64,000 nucleotides of DNA from Legionellales bacterium (GTDB taxonomy: Bacteria; Pseudomonadota; Gammaproteobacteria; Legionellales; Legionellaceae): positions 26,520 through 90,519 of the forward strand of contig JAPLRK010000070.1 in assembly GCA_026399195.1 (NCBI GenBank), read 5' to 3'. The translations under genes were made by a program, and so were the position numbers. The notes beneath the pieces were generated by a model. That model was not told the DNA's origin. It searched no databases and saw only the letters and a list, made by a program, of their open reading frames with translations. Of the stretch, positions 30,522-40,129 are shown piece by piece; positions within the stretch are counted from its first letter, which is position 1; the number at the start of each line of letters is the position of its first letter.

Positions 30522-31627
30522 CTCTCATCTCCTTCAACGGCGGTCAGTAATAAATGATCCAAATCATCCAGAGAGACGTGATCATCAAGAAAACAATCAC
30601 CCACACTTCGCATCAACACAAACCGTAGCTTCTCGTTAGCCACCTTCTTATCACCCAACATGAGCGTCTTTAACCCAACTCGGTCAATATCCTTGGGAAT
30701 CCTTCGAGGCAGATGTGCGCATTCTAACAAGGCATCGGTAAGCATCAGATCGGATAGTTCAAGAAACCCCAATTGGTAAGATAACTTCGCCGCACAATAG
30801 AGCCCCATACCCACGGCTTCCCCATGCAACCATCGTTGATAATTTGTGATGGCTTCTAGGGCATGAGCAAACGTGTGCCCTAAATTGAGTAAAGCTCTCA
30901 GCCCTTGGTCACGCTCATCTTCCTGAACAAAGCCCGCTTTGATTCGACAGCACTCAGCAATCATCGAGGGCAGTTGACTAGATGATGCAGACAACCCGAC
31001 GGCTAATTCTTTGCGGACTAAATTAAAAAAATCGCCCCCGACCAACAAAGCATATTTGATGATTTCCCCGATTCCTGCCCGAAATTCGCGTTCAGGCAAA
31101 GTGGTCAAAGTGTTCAAAGAGATGATCACAGCCTGCGGTTGATGAAAACTACCGATCATGTTTTTACCTTTGGGGTGATTGATGGCCGTTTTTCCCCCAA
31201 TGGAGGCGTCAACCTGAGCCAGGAGTGTGGTCGGAAGCTGCAAAAATCGTACGCCCCGCTGAAAAGTTGCGGCAGCAAATCCGGTGATATCTCCAACCAC
31301 CCCTCCTCCAAGTGCCACAAGAGTAGTATCTCGATGATGTCCATGGTTCACCAAAGCATCATAAATCATCATTAAAGTGGTTTGATTTTTATAAACTTCC
31401 CCATCGGGAATGATCACGGTATCCCTAAGATGTGGTGCAAACGCTTTTTGAACGCTTTCTAAATAAAGAGGAGCGACGAGGTCGTTGGTCACTATCAACA
31501 CCTTTCCCGAGGAGATATGACGCTTTAACAAATCGACATTTGATAAGAGATCAACACCAATATAAATCGGATAATCATGCGATGCACAGGACAGATTGAC
31601 TTCTTCGTAGCTCTTAGGATTCGCCAT
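30518..31627 (-). CDS. aroB: 3-Dehydroquinate synthase
   Basis: AroB cyclises DAHP to 3-dehydroquinate in the shikimate pathway. The 369-residue protein has the NAD-binding [38 protein letters not shown] and zinc ligands in [20 protein letters not shown] and [10 protein letters not shown]. This is the true AroB, in contrast to the cyclase at 57792-58922, which has different motifs. It overlaps aroK by 14 bases and the DamX-like gene by 4. Confidence 0.97.
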   Translation of the reverse strand: MANPKSYEEVNLSCASHDYPIYIGVDLLSNVDLLKRHISSGKVLIVTNDLVAPLYLESVQKAFAPHLRDTVIIPDGEVYKNQTTLMMIYDALVNHGHHRDTTLVALGGGVVGDITGFAAATFQRGVRFLQLPTTLLAQVDASIGGKTAINHPKGKNMIGSFHQPQAVIISLNTLTTLPEREFRAGIGEIIKYALLVGGDFFNLVRKELAVGLSASSSQLPSMIAECCRIKAGFVQEDERDQGLRALLNLGHTFAHALEAITNYQRWLHGEAVGMGLYCAAKLSYQLGFLELSDLMLTDALLECAHLPRRIPKDIDRVGLKTLMLGDKKVANEKLRFVLMRSVGDCFLDDHVSLDDLDHLLLTAVEGDER

Positions 31628-32141
31628 AAATATATTTGATAATGTTGTTAGCCACAGCTTTCACTGTTAATTTATCCGTTTCAAAGCTCACATCAGCCAT
31701 TTCTTCATAATACGGCTCACGCTCACCCCGCAGAGACTCCAAACGGCCCTCAAGATCATTGGTTTGTAACAAAGGGCGTTTGGTATCTCGCTTGGTCCGC
31801 TCAAATTGCTGCTGTAAAGAAGTTTTAAGATAAATCACCACACCACGACCAGCAAGAGCATTTCGATTTTCAGGGGTCATCACAACGCCGCCCCCTGTCG
31901 CCAAAACAATATTGGTTTTCTGGGTAAGCTCATCAATCACTTTTTGTTCCCGACGCCGAAAACCCTCTTCCCCTTCTACATCGAAAATCCATGAAATATC
32001 AGCACCCGTACGCTCTTCAATCACCTCATCTGAGTCGAAGAACTCAAGTTTCAACTCCTTTGCCAAAGTACGTCCAATGGTACTTTTACCAGCACCCATA
32101 GGACCTATTAGGAATATATTACGTACTTTAACGATACTCAT
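31614..32141 (-). CDS. aroK: Shikimate kinase
   Basis: Phosphorylates shikimate. The 175-residue protein has the P-loop [17 protein letters not shown], the shikimate-binding [16 protein letters not shown] and FRRREQKV, and GGGVV. It overlaps aroB and follows pilQ after 119 bases, the standard pilQ-aroK-aroB arrangement. Confidence 0.97.
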   Translation of the reverse strand: MSIVKVRNIFLIGPMGAGKSTIGRTLAKELKLEFFDSDEVIEERTGADISWIFDVEGEEGFRRREQKVIDELTQKTNIVLATGGGVVMTPENRNALAGRGVVIYLKTSLQQQFERTKRDTKRPLLQTNDLEGRLESLRGEREPYYEEMADVSFETDKLTVKAVANNIIKYIYGES

Positions 32142-32260
32142 TTTTAATCACAATCCTCTTTCATAAAGATCTTGAATTTACTTGATTTTGCTCTGATTGC
32201 CAACTTGCTCACGCTCGCATACAGAGTATAGCATGTTACTGGCCCATCGGTTTATTAATT

Positions 32261-34459
32261 CTACTTCTCTCCTAAATATTGTGGTGGAATCACTACCTGT
32301 TTCCCAAATTTATCTAACGCCACGTTCGCTGGAGGACGTTGTCTCATCCCTTCAATGGCCGTGATAGACAAATTACTGGTGATGATTCTTGGGGTGATGA
32401 AAATAAGCAACTCCTCGTTATCAGATTTTACAGAGGTGCTGCTGAACAAATGACCAACAAAAGGCAGAGAACCTAAAAAGGGAATGCGAATGATGGTGTT
32501 GCTCTTATCCGCTTTGTAGATGCCTCCTAAGACGATGGTCTGGCCATTATTGACCAACACATTCGTTTGAATAGATTTGGTCAGAATGATAGGCACACCA
32601 TTCACACGGTCACCTGAGTCGGCATCTTGTGTGATATACAAATCCATCAATAATTTATTATCAGGGGTAATTTGTGGTGTCACTTTCAAACTTAACACGG
32701 CTTGTTTAAAAGCAACCGCCGTAGCACCACTAGAGGTAGACTGCTGATAAGGAATATCTTCGCCAGATGAAATCACCGCGGGCTGCTGATTGGTGGTCAT
32801 CAATCGTGGGCTTGCGATGATTTCTGCATTGCCAACGCTTTCAAGTGCCGATAACTCCAAATCCAATAAAAACCCATCGCCTAATTTGGCCACTGCAAGA
32901 CCCACAGATGCCGCTTGCGCTCCGAACGTAGGGGTCGCTGGCAAATCCAAATTGAGACGTTGCGTCAAAGGGGTTACGAGGGCTGGTGGAATTCCTTGAG
33001 CCATTTGGTTTGCGCCCGCAAGCGTTCCGCTCAAATGAGTTGGTTTTGAAACACCCCAAGCAATCCCAAGATCTAGTTCACACTTTTTCGACACGTCGAC
33101 GATACGGGCTTCAATGACGACTTGCCTCACAGGCACATCAAGTTGACTGACCAACGTTCTGATGATCTCAATTTGTGACCCTGTGTCTTGCAACCAAATG
33201 GTGTTTGTTCGAACATCAACACTCAACGAACCGCGTTCCGATAGCAGTGAATTGGTTCGGTCCTTCAGCATAACGGCTATATCTGCGGCTTTCGCATAGT
33301 TGATTTGCAGCAATTCAGATCGCAATGGCGCTAACTTTCGTTGGGCCAGTTGTTCTTTCAAATCTTCTGTTTCACGCGTAACGAAGGCTGAGGCTTTATC
33401 GATAAGGATAACATTACCCATTTGTCGTTTTCCCAAACCTTGCGTCGTTAAGATGATATCCAACGCTTGATCCCATGGCACATTATTGAGACGCAAGGTG
33501 ATGTTCCCTAGCACCGTATCACTCACCACAAGGTTAACCCCAGTAAAATCAGCCAGCAATTGCAACACCGCACGCACCTGAATATCCTGAAAGTTCAGTG
33601 AGATACGCTTGCCAAGAAAAACCTTCTTTTTCAATTTAGCTGCCTGTAATTCCTCGGCCGACAAAGGGAACACGTCGATAATGAATTGCCGATTCACTTG
33701 ATACGCGAAATGCCCATAATCTCCCTTGTTTTGTAAAGTGATGCGGGTAGATTTCCCCTCTTGAACGGCAGTGATGAATTGGGTTGGGCTCTGAAAATCC
33801 TCCACATCATAACGCTTCATCAGGTTTTCAGGGATGCGCGTACTCATGAAATTAACCACGATATTCTTACCCGTTTGCACCACATCCGTCGGGATCCCTG
33901 GATCAGTCACATCAATAATGAGCCGCCCGCCTTGCTTCGAAGCGCCACGAAACTGAATACCGGTGATACCAAAACGTGCGTGAACATCCCGGTGAGTCAC
34001 AAAAAGCTCTTTGTTTCTCGGGATCAATTGCTCCCCTTTCCCACTGATAATGAGCGTATACACATTGCGGGTGGCGTCGCCCATATAGGTCACACTCCCC
34101 GTGAGTGACAGCATTGCTCGAACTCGATGACCGATAGCGACCACTTTATATTCAGTCAATGCACCCACTTTTATTTGTTGGGACATCATCGCCTCATTTA
34201 AATGAGCGCTGCTATTGATAAAATCAAGAACTAATCGCGGAGGCTCTTCTGTGATAAAACTTGCAGGTAATTGATCCATGGGATTCTCGAATTGAAAATC
34301 AATCCGCACCCGATTGTCCGGCATGGGCATCACTTTGACCCCAATCAACACATTATCTTTTGCACATACCCCGGTAACCCACAGGGCAAGCAAAAGGCAG
34401 AGCATGATCGTTTTCTGAAAGGTGATACTTTGCACAGGGTTACTCCTAATCTGGAACAC
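32261..34459 (-). CDS. pilQ: Type IV pilus secretin
   Basis: Outer-membrane secretin through which the type IV pilus emerges. The 732-residue protein has a signal peptide, N-terminal AMIN-type domains that bind peptidoglycan, an N0/STN domain (ISLNFQDIQVRAVLQLLADF) and N1-type repeat, and the secretin core (VVIEARIVDVSK, SGEDIPYQQ, VPILGSLP-like IPFLGSLPFVGHLF, LLIFITPRII). It overlaps pilP by 14 bases. It completes the pilMNOPQ operon. Confidence 0.97.
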   Translation of the reverse strand: MFQIRSNPVQSITFQKTIMLCLLLALWVTGVCAKDNVLIGVKVMPMPDNRVRIDFQFENPMDQLPASFITEEPPRLVLDFINSSAHLNEAMMSQQIKVGALTEYKVVAIGHRVRAMLSLTGSVTYMGDATRNVYTLIISGKGEQLIPRNKELFVTHRDVHARFGITGIQFRGASKQGGRLIIDVTDPGIPTDVVQTGKNIVVNFMSTRIPENLMKRYDVEDFQSPTQFITAVQEGKSTRITLQNKGDYGHFAYQVNRQFIIDVFPLSAEELQAAKLKKKVFLGKRISLNFQDIQVRAVLQLLADFTGVNLVVSDTVLGNITLRLNNVPWDQALDIILTTQGLGKRQMGNVILIDKASAFVTRETEDLKEQLAQRKLAPLRSELLQINYAKAADIAVMLKDRTNSLLSERGSLSVDVRTNTIWLQDTGSQIEIIRTLVSQLDVPVRQVVIEARIVDVSKKCELDLGIAWGVSKPTHLSGTLAGANQMAQGIPPALVTPLTQRLNLDLPATPTFGAQAASVGLAVAKLGDGFLLDLELSALESVGNAEIIASPRLMTTNQQPAVISSGEDIPYQQSTSSGATAVAFKQAVLSLKVTPQITPDNKLLMDLYITQDADSGDRVNGVPIILTKSIQTNVLVNNGQTIVLGGIYKADKSNTIIRIPFLGSLPFVGHLFSSTSVKSDNEELLIFITPRIITSNLSITAIEGMRQRPPANVALDKFGKQVVIPPQYLGEK

Positions 34460-34964
34460 TCAAATTCACAACAATTGATTTTTTTTCCCATTTTCCACCC
34501 ACTCGCACAGCCTCGTCCACATGAATGATTTTCTCAGTGATCTTGATGATTTGACCATAATTTTGGCCCATGTAGTCCCCGGTTCTTGCACGAGTCACCA
34601 ATCCGCCAGGTTCTTTGATCAGTGCCCATAGGGTAGATCCCTGTTCTAATATACCCACAAATTTGAGAGCGTCCAATGGAAAAGATTCCAGGGGCTGTTT
34701 TTGACGCTTAATATTCGGTACGAAGGTGTCTGCTTTGGTGGTGACAGTCCGTGGTTTGAAGGGGCTACGCCGAATGTCCGCTTCGGGATATAAAAAGGTT
34801 GGAAGAGGCTTCAACTCAGGGATAGGTTCGATAGGATTTGCAGATCTTGCTTTGACCATCAAAATATAGTGATCGAGATCGGTATCATCTGATGCGCTAC
34901 AGCCTATCAACGAAGATAAAAAGAAGAGAGGTAGACATCCCTTGAGCCAAATCATGGTTTTCAT
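34446..34964 (-). CDS. pilP: Type IV pilus assembly lipoprotein PilP
   Basis: Inner-membrane lipoprotein linking the PilMNO platform to PilQ. The 172-residue protein has a lipobox (SSLIGC, cleavage before Cys22) and the PilP core with FPLDALKFVGIL and TRARTGDYMGQNYGQI. It overlaps pilO by 4 and pilQ by 14 bases. Confidence 0.95.
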   Translation of the reverse strand: MKTMIWLKGCLPLFFLSSLIGCSASDDTDLDHYILMVKARSANPIEPIPELKPLPTFLYPEADIRRSPFKPRTVTTKADTFVPNIKRQKQPLESFPLDALKFVGILEQGSTLWALIKEPGGLVTRARTGDYMGQNYGQIIKITEKIIHVDEAVRVGGKWEKKSIVVNLSVPD

Positions 34965-35566
34965 TTGGTACGATATCTATAAATTTTAGCAGTAATGTCC
35001 ATACTCAATTGATCTCCATTCATATGCGTTTTCTTATCCGTTCCTTCTGATGCAATCCTTATCGATAAGTCATGTAAGGTCACAATCCGGCTCATCATAG
35101 CCACACGACTTAAAAACACAGCAAATTCATGATAATTTCCCATCACCCTGATTTTAATAGGCACTTCAATATAAAAATCATGTATCACTTCTGGCTGGGG
35201 CGCAAATAACTCGAAAGTCAAACCACTGGCAATCCCTGTTTTTGAAATATCCTCTAACAAACCCGGCATTTCATTTTGCGTAGGTAACTGTTTCAACATA
35301 GTCCCAAAACGATCTTCCATAAGGCTCATTTGAACACGATAAGCTTGCAAATTAGCGGCTTGTTGTTGTTTCGCTTCAAAGTCATGCCTCAAGGTGACTT
35401 CGACGGCCTGTAAAGATTGATACTGATTCAAATTATCTTGAACGAGCAGCCAATAACCCACAACGATGACGAGAAAAGACAAGAAAGTGACCAAACTTAA
35501 CTTGATGATGCTAGGCAACTGCCCTATATTATCAAGGGTTAAGTCACGAACATTAAAACTCATCAT
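34961..35566 (-). CDS. pilO: Type IV pilus assembly protein PilO
   Basis: Bitopic inner-membrane protein that dimerises with PilN. The 201-residue protein has one N-terminal TM segment (about residues 22-45), a periplasmic coiled coil and a ferredoxin-like domain. The conserved LPTQNEMPGLLEDISKTG is recognisable. It overlaps its neighbours by 4 bases on both sides. Confidence 0.95.
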   Translation of the reverse strand: MMSFNVRDLTLDNIGQLPSIIKLSLVTFLSFLVIVVGYWLLVQDNLNQYQSLQAVEVTLRHDFEAKQQQAANLQAYRVQMSLMEDRFGTMLKQLPTQNEMPGLLEDISKTGIASGLTFELFAPQPEVIHDFYIEVPIKIRVMGNYHEFAVFLSRVAMMSRIVTLHDLSIRIASEGTDKKTHMNGDQLSMDITAKIYRYRTK

Positions 35567-36129
35567 ATCTTTGCTCCTAATTGGGTTCTTGATTTTAGAA
35601 CAAAGCTCAATTTGAATTCATTTTCATCGACTTCTTTCACGTCTGTTGATTTCTTGATCTCAGTGAGTTCAGGATCTTCTATCCAAATACTGCTTTGAAT
35701 GCTGCGCATCAACTGTGAGATATTGGTGTTTGATTCAGAAAATCCCAAAATAGTTACTTTATCACCAACCCGCCCTATCTCGGATAAAAAGACGCCTTCT
35801 GGTATTATTTTAATCACTTCATCCATCAGATGGACCGTTAAGGTGCGTGTGGCTTGAAGGTTTTGAATGATGTTCATCCTAGCAACCAGGGCTTGGCGAA
35901 ATTTTTTAAGATTTTTAATCTCTAAAATTTGATGATCCATGACCGTGATTTCGGAGGTCAATCGCTGATTACGTTCCGTTTGTAGCGCTACCAAATGCGT
36001 GGCGTAAAAGTTTATCACAAAGACCACAAGCGCCGCACCGACCAGTCCTACCATAAGATAGATAACGAATTGTTTTTTTTCAAACTCACGCTTTTTCTCA
36101 CGCCAAGGAAGTAGATTAATCTCTGTCAT
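35563..36129 (-). CDS. pilN: Type IV pilus assembly protein PilN
   Basis: Bitopic inner-membrane protein of the alignment subcomplex. The 188-residue protein starts with the cytoplasmic INLLPWREKKREFEKKQF, the conserved segment bound by PilM, followed by one TM helix (about 24-46) and a periplasmic domain. It is four bases from pilM and overlaps pilO by 4. Confidence 0.96.
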   Translation of the reverse strand: MTEINLLPWREKKREFEKKQFVIYLMVGLVGAALVVFVINFYATHLVALQTERNQRLTSEITVMDHQILEIKNLKKFRQALVARMNIIQNLQATRTLTVHLMDEVIKIIPEGVFLSEIGRVGDKVTILGFSESNTNISQLMRSIQSSIWIEDPELTEIKKSTDVKEVDENEFKLSFVLKSRTQLGAKI

Positions 36130-36133
36130 AAGA

Positions 36134-37198
36134 TCACTCTATCTGCCTAAGGGCTAATCCGCACAAGAGCATAAGCATTGGAGAATCTTCTCTTAACGCG
36201 TCTCGGTCAACCGAAGTGACAACACTCATCTCCTCGAAGAAAGAAGGCGTCGTTGTAGGGACATTGATATGCTCTCGCAATAATTGCGTAATATCTGACA
36301 ATTTGGCAACCCCTCCTGCAAAAATAATATGATCGACAAAGGTGTGATGGCTGTTCGAAAAGAAGAATTGCAAGGCACGTTTCACTTGCAACAAAATGAG
36401 CTCCTTGAAGGGTTGCAAGACGACTTTTTCATAATCTTCCGGCAATGGTCCATGCTCAATCAGTGCGAGCGCCTCGGCCCAAGACAAGCCATAATGTTGC
36501 ATGATCTCATCTAATAATTGCTTGCTGCCAAACTGTTCTTCGCGTGAAAAAATGATTTTCATGTCATGTAACACAAAAATATGCGTATAAGTAGATCCCA
36601 TATCGATGATGGCAATGTTTTTCTTGTCGCCATTGGCGGGTAAACTGGGCTTTAGGAGTTGGGCGGCGCGTTCTACCGCGTAGGATTCCACATCCACAAT
36701 GACCGCTTCAAGGCCTGCGAGTTGAATCACACCCACACGGTTACTGACATTTTCAGCACGCGATGCCACGATCAAAACATCTTGCATCGCAGAATTTTTC
36801 AAAGAAGTGCCCATGGGGCAGAAGTCCATATTGACTTCATCAATAGGATAAGGAATATATTTATCAGCATCCATCACCACCAACTCTTCTATCTCAGCAT
36901 CGTTGAGACCCTCGTTCAGCTGAATGACTTTACTGATGGCCGATGATTCAGGAACAGCGATAGCCACTTGTTTACACGTCAAACCAGTCGTTTTGATGAT
37001 GTTTTTAATACAATCCGCAACAGCTTCACTGTCTTTGACCAGATAACCATCCATGGCATTTTCAGGTAATGAAGCCCGACCATATCCCTCGACGCAATAC
37101 CGATCACCATTTTTAGACAGTTGCAAAATTTTCACAGAAGTGGTGCTAATATCTATCCCAAGAATGGCCAGAGACTTAGATTTGAACAATTTCAGCAC
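36134..37198 (-). CDS. pilM: Type IV pilus assembly ATPase-fold protein PilM
   Basis: Cytoplasmic actin/FtsA-like protein that binds the PilN tail. The 354-residue protein has LGIDISTTSVKILQLS, AIIDMGSTYTHIFVLH and FAGGVAKL, the phosphate-binding motifs of the actin fold. It is first in the pilMNOPQ operon and divergent from folD across about 100 bases that must hold both promoters. Confidence 0.96.
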   Translation of the reverse strand: MLKLFKSKSLAILGIDISTTSVKILQLSKNGDRYCVEGYGRASLPENAMDGYLVKDSEAVADCIKNIIKTTGLTCKQVAIAVPESSAISKVIQLNEGLNDAEIEELVVMDADKYIPYPIDEVNMDFCPMGTSLKNSAMQDVLIVASRAENVSNRVGVIQLAGLEAVIVDVESYAVERAAQLLKPSLPANGDKKNIAIIDMGSTYTHIFVLHDMKIIFSREEQFGSKQLLDEIMQHYGLSWAEALALIEHGPLPEDYEKVVLQPFKELILLQVKRALQFFFSNSHHTFVDHIIFAGGVAKLSDITQLLREHINVPTTTPSFFEEMSVVTSVDRDALREDSPMLMLLCGLALRQIE

Positions 37199-37300
37199 GA
37201 CATGTATCTCCCTGTGCCCTTACATCGCTAATGATATCCTCATTCGCGTTTATACCACATTGCATTGTATGATTCATCATCTCAAATGACGAGCACGACC

Positions 37301-38182
37301 ATGACTGCATCTATTATTAACGGGAAACTTGTTGCAAGCAACATCAAAAAAAAGATTCAACGCCTCGTGTCTCAGCGAGTGCAGCAAGGACATCGTGCGC
37401 CGGGGCTTGCCGTCATTTTGGTGGGCATGGACAAAGCCTCCAAGATTTATGTTCACCACAAACGCGCCGATTGCACTGAAGTTGGCTTTCATTCATTAGC
37501 TTATGATTTGCCAGAAGACTCATCTGAAAAAAACCTGACAGCCCTCATTGATAAGCTCAATGAAGATGCCACAGTAGATGGCATCCTGGTCCAATTGCCG
37601 CTACCTAAGCACATCAACACCAAGGAGATCCTCGAGAGGATCGCCCCATATAAAGACGTGGATGGTTTCCACCCTTATAACTTAGGTCGACTCGCCCAGG
37701 GCAATCCGATGCTCAGACCTTGCACACCTTTTGGAATTATACAGCTCTTAGAACATTACAAAATACCGCTCAAGGGAAAGCATGCCGTAGTGGTAGGAGC
37801 ATCCAACATTGTTGGCCGCCCCATGGCCCTTGAGCTCCTGCTTGCCAAGGCGACTGTAACCATTTGCCACTCAGCCACCCAATCGCTAGAGCAGCATATC
37901 CGATTGGCCAACTTAGTCGTGGTTGCAACGGGTTCTTATGATGTGGTGAAGGCCGATTGGTTGCATGAAGGACAAATCATCATCGATGTCGGCATGCATC
38001 GCGGAAACGATGGCGCACTCCATGGTGATGTGAATTTTCAAAAAGCATGTGAGAAAGTTGCATGGATAACACCCGTTCCAGGCGGCATTGGACCCATGAC
38101 TCGATGCGCATTATTGCAGAACACACTCATTGCACAGGGCTTGACTATGGATCCAAATCACCCCAATCAAACTCGCCGTTGA
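37301..38182 (+). CDS. folD: Methylenetetrahydrofolate dehydrogenase / cyclohydrolase
   Basis: FolD interconverts 5,10-methylene-, methenyl- and 10-formyl-tetrahydrofolate. It has [43 protein letters not shown] and the NADP-binding [14 protein letters not shown] chose the ATG at 37301 because the protein then begins [10 protein letters not shown] as homologues do; the ATG at 37286 is in frame and possible, and neither has a strong ribosome site. The 3' end overlaps the small opposite-strand gene by 38 bases. Confidence 0.96.
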   Translation: MTASIINGKLVASNIKKKIQRLVSQRVQQGHRAPGLAVILVGMDKASKIYVHHKRADCTEVGFHSLAYDLPEDSSEKNLTALIDKLNEDATVDGILVQLPLPKHINTKEILERIAPYKDVDGFHPYNLGRLAQGNPMLRPCTPFGIIQLLEHYKIPLKGKHAVVVGASNIVGRPMALELLLAKATVTICHSATQSLEQHIRLANLVVVATGSYDVVKADWLHEGQIIIDVGMHRGNDGALHGDVNFQKACEKVAWITPVPGGIGPMTRCALLQNTLIAQGLTMDPNHPNQTRR

Positions 38183-38336
38183 TCTCGTCCTCTAATTCAG
38201 CCTTCAGACGTTTGCGTTCTAAACGCGCCTCTAGTTCTCTTCTCACATGCCGTTTATGATTCAATTCTTCCGGGGTTTCCTTATCATTAAAATCATAGAT
38301 TGACCGTTGGTTTTCATAGTTTTTATGCAGGCTCAT
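38145..38336 (-). CDS. Small PA3496-family protein
   Basis: A 63-residue charged protein, [20 protein letters not shown] followed by FDWGDLDP at the end. The arginine/glutamate-rich helix and FDWxDLD-type ending match the short PA3496-like family annotated as putative envelope-integrity proteins. The ATG is preceded by GGGAGAT on the minus strand. It is convergent with and overlaps folD by 38 bases. Function is not established. Confidence 0.62.
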   Translation of the reverse strand: MSLHKNYENQRSIYDFNDKETPEELNHKRHVRRELEARLERKRLKAELEDEINGEFDWGDLDP

Positions 38337-38452
38337 TGCTATCTCCCGTATGGCCGTTAATCCAAGTATAGTTCATCCTAAACAAGATGCTTCCAAAACA
38401 CCAAAGAGAATGTCAAACTGAAATCATCCTAAATCCTACAGACAAGTGTTCA

Positions 38453-39301
38453 ATGCTCAGTTATCAACACGGTTATCATGCAGGGGGGCTCGCCGATCTC
38501 ATCAAGCATCTCACCATAACCCGCATCCTGAATTATATGCTTCTGAAAGACAAACCCATGGTCTATATTGAAACGCATGCCGGAAGAGGGATCTATGATT
38601 TAGAGGATCCACAAGCCTTAACAACAGGTGAAGCAGAGCTTGGTATTAAACGCCTTTGGGAACATAGAGCCAAGCTGCCTGAGGTGTTTTCTCTCTATTT
38701 TAAGACCCTATCCCTTTGTAATCATCAAGACAAATTACGCTACTATCCTGGCTCACCCTCTCTGGCCATCCATGCGCTTCGCCCCATAGACCGTCTGTTT
38801 TTTTCGGAAAGACACCCTGGCGAATATCAGCATTTGAAAACCTTGGCACATCAAAACCTCAGGGTAACCTGCCATCAGGGTGATGGATTAGCCCAATTGA
38901 ACGCTCTATTACCCCCTATTGAACGACGCGGATTGATTTTAATAGATCCCTCCTATGAAATTAAAACAGAGTATCGTGAGATCCCAACCGCACTCAAAAA
39001 GGCCTACCTTCGATTTACCACCGGCGTTTATTGTATTTGGTATCCATTGGTTGATGACAAATGGCACCGACAATTACTCGTTGGTTTGCAGGCCTGCGGT
39101 GCCAAAAACAATCTTCGTCTAGAATTGTACCAAAAAGCACAAACAGGCAAAAATACCAAAGGCTGTGGCCTTTGGATCATCAATCCACCTTTTGTCTTGT
39201 TTGAGGAATTAAAGCTCATCTGTGAGTCTTTACGACCACTCTTCCATTCATTCTACCTCTTGGAGTCCTATGATCATCATTCCACTCCCGGCATATGTTG
39301 A
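38453..39301 (+). CDS. rlmJ: 23S rRNA (adenine-2030-N6)-methyltransferase
   Basis: SAM-dependent methyltransferase that modifies A2030 of 23S rRNA. The start at 38453 gives MLSYQHGYHAGGLADLIKH, matching the conserved RlmJ start (MLSYRHxFHAGN); the longer upstream frame is not needed. It contains YIETHAGRGIYDL (SAM site) and the catalytic LILIDPSYEIKTEY (DPPY-type motif, here DPSY). It overlaps gloB by 32 bases. Confidence 0.93.
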   Translation: MLSYQHGYHAGGLADLIKHLTITRILNYMLLKDKPMVYIETHAGRGIYDLEDPQALTTGEAELGIKRLWEHRAKLPEVFSLYFKTLSLCNHQDKLRYYPGSPSLAIHALRPIDRLFFSERHPGEYQHLKTLAHQNLRVTCHQGDGLAQLNALLPPIERRGLILIDPSYEIKTEYREIPTALKKAYLRFTTGVYCIWYPLVDDKWHRQLLVGLQACGAKNNLRLELYQKAQTGKNTKGCGLWIINPPFVLFEELKLICESLRPLFHSFYLLESYDHHSTPGIC

Positions 39302-40031
39302 TAATTATATTTGGGTTATCATCAATGAAAGCAAACACACCCTATGCGCTATCGATCCAGGAGACGCGCTACCTGTTTTAAATTATTTAAAAAACAACGA
39401 GCTAAAACTGTCAAACATTTTGTTAACCCACCATCACGCCGATCATGCCGGTGGGGTTTTGGACTTGTTACAAACATACCCCGATACAACCGTTTATGGA
39501 CCAAAAGATACTCGACTACCTCAAGTGAATCACGTGGTCCATGATGAGGAGATCATACACATCGATGCGCTTGCCTTTCGCATATTAAACACACCAGGCC
39601 ACACGAGCACCCATATTTGCTATCAAGAACCTACAGCAGGAATTCTTTTTTGTGGAGATACTTTGTTTTCAGCAGGCTGTGGGCGCGTCTTTGATGGCAC
39701 CATGGAGGCCCTACATCAATCAATCCACTTATTAAAGCACTTGCCAAAAGACACCAAAGTCTTTTGTGGTCATGAATACACACAACAAAACTTAACATTT
39801 GCAGCTCACGTTGAACCCAATAACAACACCATCAGTTCTTATTTACAGCATCTTCAAAACAATTCAACGCCCTGTTCCCTGCCTTCAACCATAGCACTTG
39901 AAAGAGAAATCAATCCTTTCATGCGCACCGACAAGCCAGACATTCAGGCGTATGCCCATGCAGAGGGAATCTCGTCCGATGATTCTCTGGCTGTCTTCAG
40001 ATGGTTACGTGAGATGAAGAATCATTTTTGA
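39270..40031 (+). CDS. gloB: Hydroxyacylglutathione hydrolase (glyoxalase II)
   Basis: Hydrolyses S-lactoylglutathione to lactate and glutathione in methylglyoxal detoxification. Starting at 39270, with GGAG eight bases upstream, the protein is 253 residues. It has the metallo-beta-lactamase zinc motif THHHADHAGG (53-62), TPGHTSTHICY, FCGDTLFSAGCGRVFDGT and CGHEYTQQN. The start lies inside the end of rlmJ. Confidence 0.95.
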   Translation: MIIIPLPAYVDNYIWVIINESKHTLCAIDPGDALPVLNYLKNNELKLSNILLTHHHADHAGGVLDLLQTYPDTTVYGPKDTRLPQVNHVVHDEEIIHIDALAFRILNTPGHTSTHICYQEPTAGILFCGDTLFSAGCGRVFDGTMEALHQSIHLLKHLPKDTKVFCGHEYTQQNLTFAAHVEPNNNTISSYLQHLQNNSTPCSLPSTIALEREINPFMRTDKPDIQAYAHAEGISSDDSLAVFRWLREMKNHF

Positions 40032-40056
40032 GGGTTTCGTACGAACTCTTTTTTTA
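40032..40056 (+). terminator. Possible terminator after gloB
   Basis: Immediately after the gloB stop is the palindrome TTCGTACGAA followed by CTC and a run of seven T. The stem is short and the loop would be tight, so this is a weak candidate. It precedes the mltD-like gene by about 75 bases. Confidence 0.35.
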
Positions 40057-40129
40057 GTAGACTGCATCACATGATTTAAAATAGGTCTCTACTTTCAGAT
40101 AACGTGGAGCACACAGTGCATGAGGTGCT